Source of the DNA: Paenibacillus plantarum
Lineage (GTDB): Bacteria; Bacillota; Bacilli; Paenibacillales; NBRC-103111
Assembly (NCBI RefSeq): GCF_013141695.1
Contig: NZ_WHNY01000082.1
Location: 1-64,000 of the forward strand
Length of the DNA stretch: 64,000 bases
Reading direction: 5' to 3'
Below, one piece after another: positions 54,108 through 62,829 of the stretch. Every line of letters starts with the position of its first letter. Within the stretch, counting starts at the first letter, position 1. Both the position numbers and the translations under genes were made by a program. The notes beneath the pieces were generated by a model. The model made no database searches. It saw nothing but the letters and a program-made list of their open reading frames with translations, and had not been told where the DNA came from.

Positions 54108-55590
54108 AAATATTGAACTCTCCTTTAGTTGCATCGTTATCTGATGCATTTCTATTATCGAACCACCAATGGAAGCCGTCTTTCATCAGCAATTCATTAG
54201 CTTCTTGCGGTCCGTATGTTCCTGCTGGGTAGATATGAAGCGGGATCAGATTATCTTGATAAGCGTCTAAAATAGGCTGTACCCATTCCCATGACAGTTC
54301 CACTTCATTCCAATGGGCAAAGTAGGTTTTATCGCCAAGTAAAGCATCATGAATGAGTGTTTCATAGGCATCTTTAACGTTTACTTCTTTTTTCGTGAAG
54401 CTTAGTTGGCTTCTGAGCGATGTTTCAACGTCTGAAAACGCGAGATCCGATCGACTTTTAAGAAAGGTAATGCCTTCGTCGGGACCAATTTCTATGGTCA
54501 AGAGATCTTTTACTGGGCCCTCGGATGTGAATTCGATAACGATTCTCGTCACTTTCTCTTTCAGCCGCTTACCTGTACGAATGTAGATGGGCGTGTCCTT
54601 CCAGAACGGATCATCGACTCGTAGTCTAGCTGCGATGAAAGTATCATTGTGAGAACCCAAAGCTATTCCAGCCTCATCGGTATAACCGACAACTTGCTCC
54701 TCTTTTATCACTCCTGAAGCATATTGACCACGAACCACATGTTGCGTAACATCAATTTTATTTAATGGCATTAACGACTTCATGATTTTACTTTTAAGAT
54801 TTACAACCTCATCTGCCGAACTTCGTTTCGGAAACTCGATAGTTAACATCATTAATAATTGAAGCATATGATTCTGAAACATATCGCGGATGGCGCCTGC
54901 ATGATCGTAGTAGCCAGCTCTTTCCTCCACACCCAAGGTTTCAATTGCGGAAATTTGTACACTGGCAATCGTACGTGTTCTTAAATCCTGCTCCGTAAGA
55001 GTTGACTGAAGTAGTTGACCCATTTGCTGGACCATAGGCTTGCCTAAATAATGATCAATTCGATAAATGTCAGATTCATCAAATGCTTGGTTCAACGTAT
55101 GATTTAATTGTCTTGCCGATTCCAAGTCATGGCCGAAAGGCTTCTCGATTACCAGCCGCTTCCAGCCGCTTGCTGATCCAAGTCCGCTTTCATGTATATT
55201 TGTTGCAATTGTCTCAAAGAATTCAGGTCCTACAGACAAATAAAACATGCGATTGGGCATTATGTTAAGCTCAGCTTCCCGATCTTCAACCAGCTTCAGC
55301 AGCTTTGTGTAATCTTCTTTACGGTCAACATCTAGAACATGATACTGAAATGAATTCAGGAATTTTTTGATCCTAACAGCATCTTTCACATCACTTCGGG
55401 AAAAAGTAAGAAGGGATTTTTCTACATTTGCCTGAAATGATGTATGAGTTAATTCCCTTCTTCCAAGACCAATGAATGAAAAGGATGAAGGTAGTTTCTG
55501 ATCGATGTACAATTGATATAAGGCTGGGTAAATCTTTCTTTTGGCTAAATCACCTGTAGCTCCAAACAAAACAAAAGTTGCTGGCTCCAA
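54091..55590 (-). CDS. zwf: Glucose-6-phosphate 1-dehydrogenase
   Basis: A 499-aa enzyme: FGATGDLAKRKIYPALYQL (NADP), EKPFGHD, catalytic RIDHYLGKPMVQQM with His, and YIRTGKRLKE. First, NADPH-producing step of the oxidative pentose-phosphate pathway. TTG start 55590 with AAAGGAG. First gene of the operon, divergent from the LysR regulator at 55681. Confidence 0.95.
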   Translation of the reverse strand: MEPATFVLFGATGDLAKRKIYPALYQLYIDQKLPSSFSFIGLGRRELTHTSFQANVEKSLLTFSRSDVKDAVRIKKFLNSFQYHVLDVDRKEDYTKLLKLVEDREAELNIMPNRMFYLSVGPEFFETIATNIHESGLGSASGWKRLVIEKPFGHDLESARQLNHTLNQAFDESDIYRIDHYLGKPMVQQMGQLLQSTLTEQDLRTRTIASVQISAIETLGVEERAGYYDHAGAIRDMFQNHMLQLLMMLTIEFPKRSSADEVVNLKSKIMKSLMPLNKIDVTQHVVRGQYASGVIKEEQVVGYTDEAGIALGSHNDTFIAARLRVDDPFWKDTPIYIRTGKRLKEKVTRIVIEFTSEGPVKDLLTIEIGPDEGITFLKSRSDLAFSDVETSLRSQLSFTKKEVNVKDAYETLIHDALLGDKTYFAHWNEVELSWEWVQPILDAYQDNLIPLHIYPAGTYGPQEANELLMKDGFHWWFDNRNASDNDATKGEFNIYEYTN

Positions 55591-55680
55591 TTTAATCGCT
55601 CCTTTACTGGTTTCTTTGTCGTTGCTCCACTATAATGTTTGATATGTCCATTAAATCAATCTAGGAGCTCGCCCCATTTT

Positions 55681-56559
55681 ATGAACAATAATTACGAATT
55701 GTATAAAGTTTTCTATTGGGCTGCGAAGACCGGTAGCTTAACACAGGCTGCTAAAGTCTTATACCTCACCCAACCAAGCGTTAGCCACGCCATTAAACAA
55801 CTGGAAGACAGCTTTGGTATGACATTGTTTTACCGTAATTCCAAAGGCGTAATGCTAACTCAAGAAGGTGAAGTTCTATATTCCTACATAGAGAAGTCCC
55901 AAATTCTTATATCGCTAGCTGAAAAGCAAATGGCCGCGCTTAAAAATCTAGATAGTGGCGAACTACGGATCGGCGGAAGCGATTCACTGTTTAAGCATTA
56001 CATTCTTCAATACTTGGAAAAATTTCATAAACAATATCCCAGCATTCGGCTTCATCTTAATCACGGAACAACACCAGAGATCATTGCTCTTTTAAAAGAG
56101 GGAGAAATTGATTTGGGTGTCGTTCGTATGCCAATTGCAGATCCCCAACTTGAAGTAAGGGAAAGCTTACAGCTTCAAGACTGCTTTGTAGCAGGAAGTC
56201 TGTATTCCGAACTTCAAAATGTCGTACTATCTTTGGATATGTTACTTCAATATCCACTCATTCTATTCTCACGAAATAGTCGGGCAAGAATGGCCATTAC
56301 GGAAGTATTTCAAAGTTATGGTCATCAACTCAAACCCGAAATTGAGGTTGGAAGTGTGGATCTACTCATTGAGTTAGCGCGCAAAGGACTTGGAATTTCT
56401 TATGTGACCAGAGAATTTGTATCCAAAGAACTAGAAGAAGGTACACTCTTCGAGATTCAATTAGATGTTCCGATACCACCATCGCATGTAGGGATTATGA
56501 TTATGCGCAACATGCCAATTTCAGGCGCGGTCGAGAAATTTATTGAAATGGTTCACTAA
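55681..56559 (+). CDS. LysR family transcriptional regulator
   Basis: A 292-aa LysR regulator: HTH TGSLTQAAKVLYLTQPSVSHAIKQLE near residue 18 and a C-terminal effector-binding PBP fold (SGELRIGGSDSLFK onward). ATG 55681 with AGGAG 13 bases upstream (a little long); the frame extends to a TTG at 55639. Placed head-to-head with zwf, so it probably controls the pentose-phosphate operon. Confidence 0.88.
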   Translation: MNNNYELYKVFYWAAKTGSLTQAAKVLYLTQPSVSHAIKQLEDSFGMTLFYRNSKGVMLTQEGEVLYSYIEKSQILISLAEKQMAALKNLDSGELRIGGSDSLFKHYILQYLEKFHKQYPSIRLHLNHGTTPEIIALLKEGEIDLGVVRMPIADPQLEVRESLQLQDCFVAGSLYSELQNVVLSLDMLLQYPLILFSRNSRARMAITEVFQSYGHQLKPEIEVGSVDLLIELARKGLGISYVTREFVSKELEEGTLFEIQLDVPIPPSHVGIMIMRNMPISGAVEKFIEMVH

Positions 56560-56572
56560 AGGGAATCTCGCA

Positions 56573-56968
56573 TCACGCAGATATTTCTGATAACCAACCA
56601 ACTGCATTGTGAATATCTTCAAAGTCATGATAACGTAATTCAGTTGTATTTTTTTCAATAGATTGTCTCATATCGTCACTAGTAATCGTATTATTAGGAC
56701 TCACAGTAGCGGTGTATTGTATGCCCGCATTTAGCAGTTTTGGCAACCACTCTGAGGAGAACCAAACAGCGTCTTCTGCCAAAACGATACTAGGACTTTT
56801 ATCAATCAATACTTTTTTCGCTTTTTTTATTACTGCAAGTTCAATCAGTTTATTCAGAGGCACGCGAAACTCTTCTTCCTGTGCTAAGGAGTTCCATCGA
56901 ATCACAACGGCTTCAATCACATCATCCCAAAAAATATGAGCTTTATTTGAGAAATAAAAGTGCATCAT
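56573..56968 (-). CDS. STAS/SpoIIAA-like hypothetical protein
   Basis: A 131-aa protein with an alternating alpha/beta pattern (VVIRWNS, KVLIDKSPS, GIQYTATVSPN) reminiscent of the STAS/Sec14-like fold found in uncharacterised Bacillota proteins. No enzymatic residues known. ATG 56968 after GGAGAG. Convergent with the LysR gene (13 bases). Confidence 0.65.
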   Translation of the reverse strand: MMHFYFSNKAHIFWDDVIEAVVIRWNSLAQEEEFRVPLNKLIELAVIKKAKKVLIDKSPSIVLAEDAVWFSSEWLPKLLNAGIQYTATVSPNNTITSDDMRQSIEKNTTELRYHDFEDIHNAVGWLSEISA

Positions 56969-57173
56969 ATTTAATCTCTCCTCTCAGATAGATCTACGGA
57001 TAGCGAACTACTTCTATAGATGAATGAAGGCGTATCCTTCCGTAAAAAATGCTTTTTTGTCGTAATTCCACTATAGTACGAAAATGATGTATACAAGTAA
57101 TTAATATATTTGACAATAGCCATAGATGCGGTGAATGGGACAAGCATATGGATCTATATTCTTGTGACTCGAC

Positions 57174-57221
57174 AAAAAAACGAAGCTAGCACATTTTTTC
57201 GTGTGCTTCGCTTCGTTTTTT
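57174..57221. terminator. Bidirectional terminator before the aldolase gene end
   Basis: AAAAAAACGAAG...CTTCGTTTTTT with inner GCACA/TGTGC pairing; ends the aldolase gene on the minus strand. The rest of 56969-57173 shows no gene. Confidence 0.8.
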
Positions 57222-57269
57222 ATCTTTCATCCTCGGTCGTCAATGCATACAGCCGAACCATTGGCTCCA

Positions 57270-58157
57270 CTAGGATATCGACGCTTCATATATGGACTTA
57301 ATGGAACGGGTCAATTTCTCGTTGAACTGCTCGTCCGACTGTTGATCATACAAACCTTCTGCCAATGCGCGGGAGAAGCTAGCGATCAAGCCGCGATTTC
57401 TGGCCAGCCGTTCGTTGGCTTCTTTCTGGTCATACCCCCCGGACAGTGCGACGACCCGAGCGACGTGTGGCTCGTCCATCAGATCACGATAGAAATCGTC
57501 CTCGCTTGGGATCGAGAGCTTAAGCATAATGGTAACATCGGGAGCAAGAGCGGACAACTGCTTGAAGATTTCATCTTTCAAAATCCGTTCCGATTCCCCC
57601 TTGTCGAAGCTGTTAATTTCGACTTCTGGCTCGATGATGGGGATAAGTCCTGCGGACCAAATTTGCTTGCCGAGCTCAAACTGCTGCTGCACTACCTTGT
57701 GTATCCCTTCCGGATTCGCTTCGTGAATGACCGAACGCATCTTAGTTCCGAAGACGTTGCGCTCGACCGCCCGCTGGAGCAAGTCTTTCAGATCCGGAAT
57801 TGGCTTTAGCAGCTGCACGCCTCCGTCTGATTCTGCCAGCCCCTTGTCAATCTTCAAAAAAGGTACAATGCCTTTCTTCTCCCACAAGTAATCGGTCGTA
57901 AACAGCCCATCGATCTTGCGGTCCATGGTGTTCTCGAACAGTATAGATCCCAGGATGTATTCCGCGTCAAACGCAGGGTTCTTGATAATACGCGTCCTCA
58001 TTTCATGCACCAGCTCAAACATCTCCTCGTCGCCAGAATAACGGCTCGGCTCGATGCCGTACTGCTGGAGCGCCTTCGGTGTACTCCCTCCGCTTTGATC
58101 CAACGCTGCGATGAACCCTCGACCAGTGCGAATTCGTTCCAATTGCTTCGTATTCAT
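57270..58157 (-). CDS. fda: Class I fructose-bisphosphate aldolase
   Basis: A 295-aa class I aldolase of the Staphylococcus fda type: FIAALDQSGGSTPKAL, VPFLKIDKGL, LIPIIEPEVEI and TIMLKLSIPS with the Schiff-base Lys, VVALSGGYDQKEA. Metal-independent cleavage of fructose-1,6-bisphosphate. ATG 58157 with GGGAGG 8 bases upstream; an in-frame TTG at 58163 overlaps that spacing. Confidence 0.92.
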   Translation of the reverse strand: MNTKQLERIRTGRGFIAALDQSGGSTPKALQQYGIEPSRYSGDEEMFELVHEMRTRIIKNPAFDAEYILGSILFENTMDRKIDGLFTTDYLWEKKGIVPFLKIDKGLAESDGGVQLLKPIPDLKDLLQRAVERNVFGTKMRSVIHEANPEGIHKVVQQQFELGKQIWSAGLIPIIEPEVEINSFDKGESERILKDEIFKQLSALAPDVTIMLKLSIPSEDDFYRDLMDEPHVARVVALSGGYDQKEANERLARNRGLIASFSRALAEGLYDQQSDEQFNEKLTRSIKSIYEASIS

Positions 58158-58369
58158 GTACAATTCCTCCCAAGAATGCGTTTTTTTTCATTCATTGTAC
58201 ATCAAATTGATCAAAATTGGAAAAAGTGCCGAGAATGCTGAGAATAAGTATTATTTCCATTGGCAGAGGGACATATTGCTTTAATGCGATTCTCAGATCA
58301 ACTAATAGTGCATAATTTCGTTACATTATGTCATAGGCCAATCTAAATGTTTTATTATGCGCTTGAAAC

Positions 58370-58389
58370 TTACGTAACGTAATGCATTA
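58370..58389. promoter_or_regulatory. Palindromic promoter region of the aldo/keto reductase gene
   Basis: Two perfect palindromes in tandem: TTACGT-A-ACGTAA (58370-58382) and TAATGCATTA (58380-58389), about 50 bases upstream of the start. Candidate operator; no regulator is adjacent. Confidence 0.4.
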
Positions 58390-58439
58390 TGATGTGGATA
58401 CTGGCTAAAGTTGGGTAAAATGAGAGGGAGTTGAAGAGA

Positions 58440-59372
58440 ATGACGAAACTAACACGAATTGGTAAAACAGATTTAGTTGTCAATCCAATTGGGCTTGGAT
58501 CAAGCGCTGTGGGAGGGCATAATGTTTTTCCTAATTTAAATGAAGAAGTAGGCAAAGATTTGGTGCGGGCTGCGATCAACCATGGAGTAAATTTTTTAGA
58601 TACAGCGTTTTTTTATGGAATAGGACGTTCAGAGGAGCTAATAGGTGAAGTGATCAAAGAAGCAGGAAACCGTCATGAACTCATCCTTGCAACAAAAGCC
58701 GGCCTTACACTTGTCGGCAATGATCTTGCCATGGATAATTCACCTTTTTTTTTGAAACAAGCTGTTGAAGATAGTTTGAAAAGGATGCAAACAGATTACA
58801 TTGATTTATTTTATATTCATTTTCCAGATCAAGATACACCTAAGGATGAAGCGGTTGGAGTCTTAAAGCAGCTTAAAGACGAAGGTAAAATTAGAGCAAT
58901 TGGCGTTTCTAACTTCTCACTCGAACAATTGAAAGAAGCCAATAAGGATGGCTATGTTGATGTATTACAGGGAAACTACAACTTGCTGCAGCGTGAAGCG
59001 GAACTAGATTTCTTTCCCTATACGACAGAGAATAAAATCTCTTTTATTCCATACTTTCCACTAGCTTCGGGCTTGCTGGCCGGCAAATACAATTCGGATA
59101 TGACATTCAATGATTTTCGCAAAGATATGCCTCACTTCCATGGCGGTAAATTTAATATAAATTTAGAAAAGGTAGAGCAGCTCCGTATAATCGCAAATGA
59201 AAAAAATGCCGAAGTTGCTCATGTGGTCCTTGCTTGGTATTTAACACATGATTCAATTGATGTTGTCATTCCTGGTGCAAAAAGAACAGAGCAAGTGCTG
59301 GATAATTTAAAAACATTAGACGTCCACCTGACAAAAGAAGAAATCAACGAAATTGATCATATTTTTAAATAG
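58440..59372 (+). CDS. Aldo/keto reductase
   Basis: A 310-aa (beta/alpha)8 NADPH-dependent reductase: GLGSSAVGGH, DTAFFYGIGRSEELIG (catalytic Asp/Tyr), the conserved Lys in LATKAG and His in YIHFPD, IPGAKRTEQVLDN for NADP. Substrate not evident. Start ATG 58440 with GAGGGAG; TTG 58431 is inside the site spacing. 59373-59482 shows no gene. Confidence 0.9.
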   Translation: MTKLTRIGKTDLVVNPIGLGSSAVGGHNVFPNLNEEVGKDLVRAAINHGVNFLDTAFFYGIGRSEELIGEVIKEAGNRHELILATKAGLTLVGNDLAMDNSPFFLKQAVEDSLKRMQTDYIDLFYIHFPDQDTPKDEAVGVLKQLKDEGKIRAIGVSNFSLEQLKEANKDGYVDVLQGNYNLLQREAELDFFPYTTENKISFIPYFPLASGLLAGKYNSDMTFNDFRKDMPHFHGGKFNINLEKVEQLRIIANEKNAEVAHVVLAWYLTHDSIDVVIPGAKRTEQVLDNLKTLDVHLTKEEINEIDHIFK

Positions 59373-59482
59373 GTGCTCTGTGGTGAACACATTCAGGCCG
59401 ATCTCTTATCTTCTTTGGTCACAGATGTCTCACGCGTGCATATAGTTAGCTCCATCCGTCATATTCGGCATAGACATAATCT

Positions 59483-60700
59483 CTAAGTCAGCCCTTTCTC
59501 TTGTTTATTTAAGGTACGATTCACCTTTTCCACACTTATCAACATTAGGGCGAGAAATACTAAGACGACAATTGGGAATAGAGATAAACTAATTTGTGAC
59601 GCAATAAGACCAAACATAGGGGGAAGGAATGTTGTTCCAGTGTAGGCGACAGCCATTTGGTACCCCATTAATTTGGCTGAATTATCGCGTCCGAAACGAG
59701 CGGGAGTTTCATGCAAAAGCCCAGGATAAATGGGAGCAAGGCCTAATCCAATAAGAATAATACCAATTAGAGAAAATGTACCCGGTAATGGAAGTAGAAG
59801 AATGATTCCCCCGACAATTGTTACGATCTGTCCGTATCTAATTAACACACGATTACTGACCTCAAGGGCAATAAATCCGGTTATCAACCTTCCTAATGTA
59901 ATGCCTGCATAATACAAGGAGATCCAGCGGGCCGCACTCTCAGCGGATATTTCCAGCGGACCAACCAAATAACTGGCCCCCCATAGTCCTATGGTCATTT
60001 CCACGCCACAATAAAATAGGAAAGCTATTAGAGTAGGTTTTACACCTTTGATTTGTAGGATATTTACTTTATTTAAGGATGAGTCGACCGGCTCAAGTTC
60101 TGGTTTATTTGTAGTTTCACTCACTTTTAAACGTTCTTCCTTGCGTTTGGCAGCCACACGATTCCAAAGAGGAAGCGTGACAAACAATATAACAACGAGT
60201 GAAAACTGAACAATGGATACCGCAACATATCCTCCCCTCCAGAAGCCGTTATCCCCTATATATCCTGACATTACAATTGGACCCATAGTAGCCCCAACTC
60301 CCCAGAAACAATGGAGCCAATTCATGTGATGAGCTTTATAATTTTCAGCAACATAATGATTTAAAGCTGCATCAACAGAGCCACCACCAAGTCCAAGGGG
60401 AATAGCAAAAATTATGAGCCACAGCATGGAAGGTGAAATTGAAAATCCAAGTAACGCCCCTGCTGTTAATACGCAACTAATTAGAGTTACTTTTCCGGTT
60501 CCCAGACGTTTAACTATAGCACCACTAGCTAAACTTGATACAATGGTCCCCGCGGCTATCGTCATGGACACAATTCCCGCCGCCCCCATTGATGTCCCTA
60601 TGTCTTGCCACATGACAGGCCAAGCCGATCCCAGCAATGAATCTGGAAGACCGAGGCTGACGAAAGCAAGATATATAATTAGTAAAAACCATGTAGCCAT
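59483..60700 (-). CDS. MFS transporter (FucP/sugar-type)
   Basis: A 405-aa transporter with about twelve hydrophobic segments. The LGLPDSLLGSAWP and IPLGLGGGSVDAALNHYVA elements resemble the sugar/proton MFS group of Bacillota. Likely imports or exports a sugar. GGGGGTG precedes ATG 60700. It is next to a ROK repressor and has a 31-base palindrome in its promoter. Confidence 0.88.
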   Translation of the reverse strand: MATWFLLIIYLAFVSLGLPDSLLGSAWPVMWQDIGTSMGAAGIVSMTIAAGTIVSSLASGAIVKRLGTGKVTLISCVLTAGALLGFSISPSMLWLIIFAIPLGLGGGSVDAALNHYVAENYKAHHMNWLHCFWGVGATMGPIVMSGYIGDNGFWRGGYVAVSIVQFSLVVILFVTLPLWNRVAAKRKEERLKVSETTNKPELEPVDSSLNKVNILQIKGVKPTLIAFLFYCGVEMTIGLWGASYLVGPLEISAESAARWISLYYAGITLGRLITGFIALEVSNRVLIRYGQIVTIVGGIILLLPLPGTFSLIGIILIGLGLAPIYPGLLHETPARFGRDNSAKLMGYQMAVAYTGTTFLPPMFGLIASQISLSLFPIVVLVFLALMLISVEKVNRTLNKQEKGLT

Positions 60701-60720
60701 AAAATCACCCCCTTTAAAAT

Positions 60721-60751
60721 CATACTTTATAAAGTAACTTTATTAAGTATG
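60721..60751. promoter_or_regulatory. 31-base near-perfect palindrome, putative ROK operator
   Basis: Arms CATACTT-ATAAAGT / ACTTTAT-AAGTATG about one central A, with a single mismatched pair out of 15; contains the perfect 12-mer ACTTTATAAAGT. It ends 20 bases before the MFS start. Confidence 0.7.
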
Positions 60752-60782
60752 TGCGATTCGTATTTTTTTGTCAATATACTAA

Positions 60783-60812
60783 AAAGAACCCCTGGAATCA
60801 CAGGGGTCTTTC
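60783..60812 (-). terminator. Terminator of the ROK gene
   Basis: ACCCCTG-gaatca-CAGGGGT hairpin with following TCTTTTT on the minus strand. Confidence 0.7.
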
Positions 60813-61811
60813 TTAATTGAAATTAATGGTCGGTTCTAACTCTTTAAGTATGATCCATCGCATACCAGATTCGAAATCCTCTTGGAACGTGTCTTGTTGG
60901 ATCACTTCGGGATAGGTCGGCATGATATGTTCCTGTTGATACCTCTCCCACTCGTTTCTCCAGAAGCTTACGTCTACCCTATCTACATATACGACAACCA
61001 TGTCAGGCGCGAGAATAGCGTTCACGGTATGAATGAGCTGGCATAAGGAATGGACAAATAGTGTACTGTTCATTTGACTCCATTGTTGATTGTTTGGGAG
61101 AAATTTAATTTCTCCAGCCATTCCGCTCTTACCTTTAACTAAACTGCCATTAAGATAAATTCCCATGCCTGGAGGATATTTTGTAGGAAAGTAAATGCCA
61201 ACTATCGACCTATCATCAGAAAATTCATGGTTCGCATAAAAACCGCTGACAGCTGCATTAACATCATTCTCAACCAAAACTGGCAAATTAAACTTTGATT
61301 CGATTTCTTCAGCTAAACGGATTCCTATTAATTCACTATGACTAGTTACCGTCACTTCTCCGTTTACTGTTTGCCCTGGAATTCCAAAGCCAATCACTTT
61401 AATGGAAGGATACAGATTGATAAAATGTTCAATACTTTCATAAAGAAATTGGCGTTCAAACCGTGGCAATATATGTTCTTCTTTATCTATAATTCGATTT
61501 TCTAAATTAACAACCATAATAGTAACTAGTTCGTTGCCTTGATTCTCTTTTAAACTGATAACAAGTGCTAGACTAAAATCATAATTAAAACGATAGGTTA
61601 AAGCCGGTCTTCCACCGTTGGAAGGTACTGTTTCGTCCTCAAATATCTCTCCTAGTTCATGCAATTCCTTAACAAGAGAATTAACGGTGACCACACTGAG
61701 CTTAGTTAATTTGGACAGTTGTGGTTTGGTAGCTGTTTCGATTTGTTTAAGTGCTTGACGTACGTTATTTAAATTAATCTCTTTCATTAAGATAGCATTC
61801 GCAACTTTCAT
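60813..61811 (-). CDS. ROK-family transcriptional repressor
   Basis: A 332-aa protein: N-terminal winged HTH (LTKLSVVTVNSLVKELHELG), then a ROK fold with GFGIPGQTVNG and LPVLVENDVNAAVSGFY. The zinc-site CxCGxxGC motif of ROK sugar kinases is not visible, as in many XylR-type repressors. Binds a sugar ligand and probably the 31-base palindrome next to the MFS gene. ATG 61811 after AAGGAG. 61812-62056 shows no gene. Confidence 0.88.
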   Translation of the reverse strand: MKVANAILMKEINLNNVRQALKQIETATKPQLSKLTKLSVVTVNSLVKELHELGEIFEDETVPSNGGRPALTYRFNYDFSLALVISLKENQGNELVTIMVVNLENRIIDKEEHILPRFERQFLYESIEHFINLYPSIKVIGFGIPGQTVNGEVTVTSHSELIGIRLAEEIESKFNLPVLVENDVNAAVSGFYANHEFSDDRSIVGIYFPTKYPPGMGIYLNGSLVKGKSGMAGEIKFLPNNQQWSQMNSTLFVHSLCQLIHTVNAILAPDMVVVYVDRVDVSFWRNEWERYQQEHIMPTYPEVIQQDTFQEDFESGMRWIILKELEPTINFN

Positions 61812-62056
61812 TTTGCTTCTCCTTATCTGGAATTAATTTTATCGTATACAGGTTTCCCTAACAAATTTGATACACATAATTCCCGAATTAACTGCTTAAA
61901 AGTAATGTAACATACCGTTTCACATTCCCATACATTTATTTGAACATAAAGATTAACGTCTTTCATCTTAGGCTGCCGCACAGACAAATAGTCACTCACC
62001 TACATAACATGAATAAGGAATGATATACACCTACTTTTAAAGGAGTGGAATGGATA

Positions 62057-62311
62057 ATGAGTTTGCAACAGCTGTCTCCGCCGCCCACATACCCCCCTGC
62101 TAAGTCCTCTGGTTCTTACATGATCGATTGCGTTAATCAATACACCTATGTATGGTTAAAAAATGGCGACAGTTTCTGGTTTTTTCCGATTCGTGTAGAA
62201 TCCTTCGGAACATCAGGTTTTAGATGGACAGGATCATACTGGTTATATGATGGCATAGATTCAAGGTTTATCGATACTGTAGCTTGTCCTCCGATTCCTA
62301 CCCTTTATTGA
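62057..62311 (+). CDS. Small hydrophobic/aromatic protein of spore-former type
   Basis: An 84-aa protein with a Pro-rich N-terminus and the pattern YTYVWLKNGDSFWFFPIRVE and GFRWTGSYWLYDGID. It resembles a family of small proteins in spore-formers with YIWLxNGxSFWFYP motifs, of unknown function. AAAGGAG precedes ATG 62057; GTG 62045 overlaps it. Ends at a perfect terminator. Confidence 0.7.
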   Translation: MSLQQLSPPPTYPPAKSSGSYMIDCVNQYTYVWLKNGDSFWFFPIRVESFGTSGFRWTGSYWLYDGIDSRFIDTVACPPIPTLY

Positions 62312-62313
62312 AT

Positions 62314-62347
62314 AAAACCATCGCCATTCATAATGGCGATGGTTTTT
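62314..62347 (+). terminator. Terminator after the 84-aa gene
   Basis: AAAACCATCGCCAT, loop, ATGGCGATGGTTTTT: perfect and bidirectional. Confidence 0.9.
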
Positions 62348-62367
62348 GATTGATTTGATTATTGCTG

Positions 62368-62790
62368 TCACCCCTTCATCCTGCTTTTTGCCTTCGCAAC
62401 TTGGACTGCTTCCCGGATCTCTTCGTAGCTGGTGCACCGGCAAAGATTCGACTGCAGCCAGCCACGGATCTCTTCATCATCGGCATCTGGCTTTGATTGT
62501 AACAGGGGGTGGCAAACCATAATAAACCCTGGTGTACAGAATCCGCATTGAAAAGCAAACATTTCAATAAATGCTTGCTGCACAGCCGTCTCTCCACCTA
62601 AGCCTTCAATCGTTGTGACCTTGCGGCCAGGAGCTTCTACTGCAAGCATAAAACAGGATTTGATCGGCGTGCCATCAACCAATACGGTGCATGCACCGCA
62701 GTCCCCATTCTCGCACCCAGCTTTAGCGCCGGTAAGCCCAAGGCACTCCCGCAGCACACGAAGCAGTGTATCAGCTGAACGAATGGTCAC
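62368..62790 (-). CDS. Orphan xanthine-dehydrogenase-type [2Fe-2S] subunit, start lost
   Basis: A CoxS/XdhC-like iron-sulfur subunit. Both clusters are intact: CENGDCGACTVLVDG with a fourth Cys at KSC, and CGFCTPG...CRCT. The only start in frame, GTG 62790, gives 140 aa; yet the homology continues upstream as SEVELAVNGKKHQV, which is the usual N-terminal strand, until the in-frame TAA (62830-62832) of the hydrolase gene. No molybdenum large subunit or FAD subunit lies nearby. Probably a relic or a fusion of relics; expression is uncertain. Confidence 0.75.
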   Translation of the reverse strand: MTIRSADTLLRVLRECLGLTGAKAGCENGDCGACTVLVDGTPIKSCFMLAVEAPGRKVTTIEGLGGETAVQQAFIEMFAFQCGFCTPGFIMVCHPLLQSKPDADDEEIRGWLQSNLCRCTSYEEIREAVQVAKAKSRMKG

Positions 62791-62829
62791 CTGGTGTTTT
62801 TTTCCGTTAACAGCGAGCTCTACTTCTGA

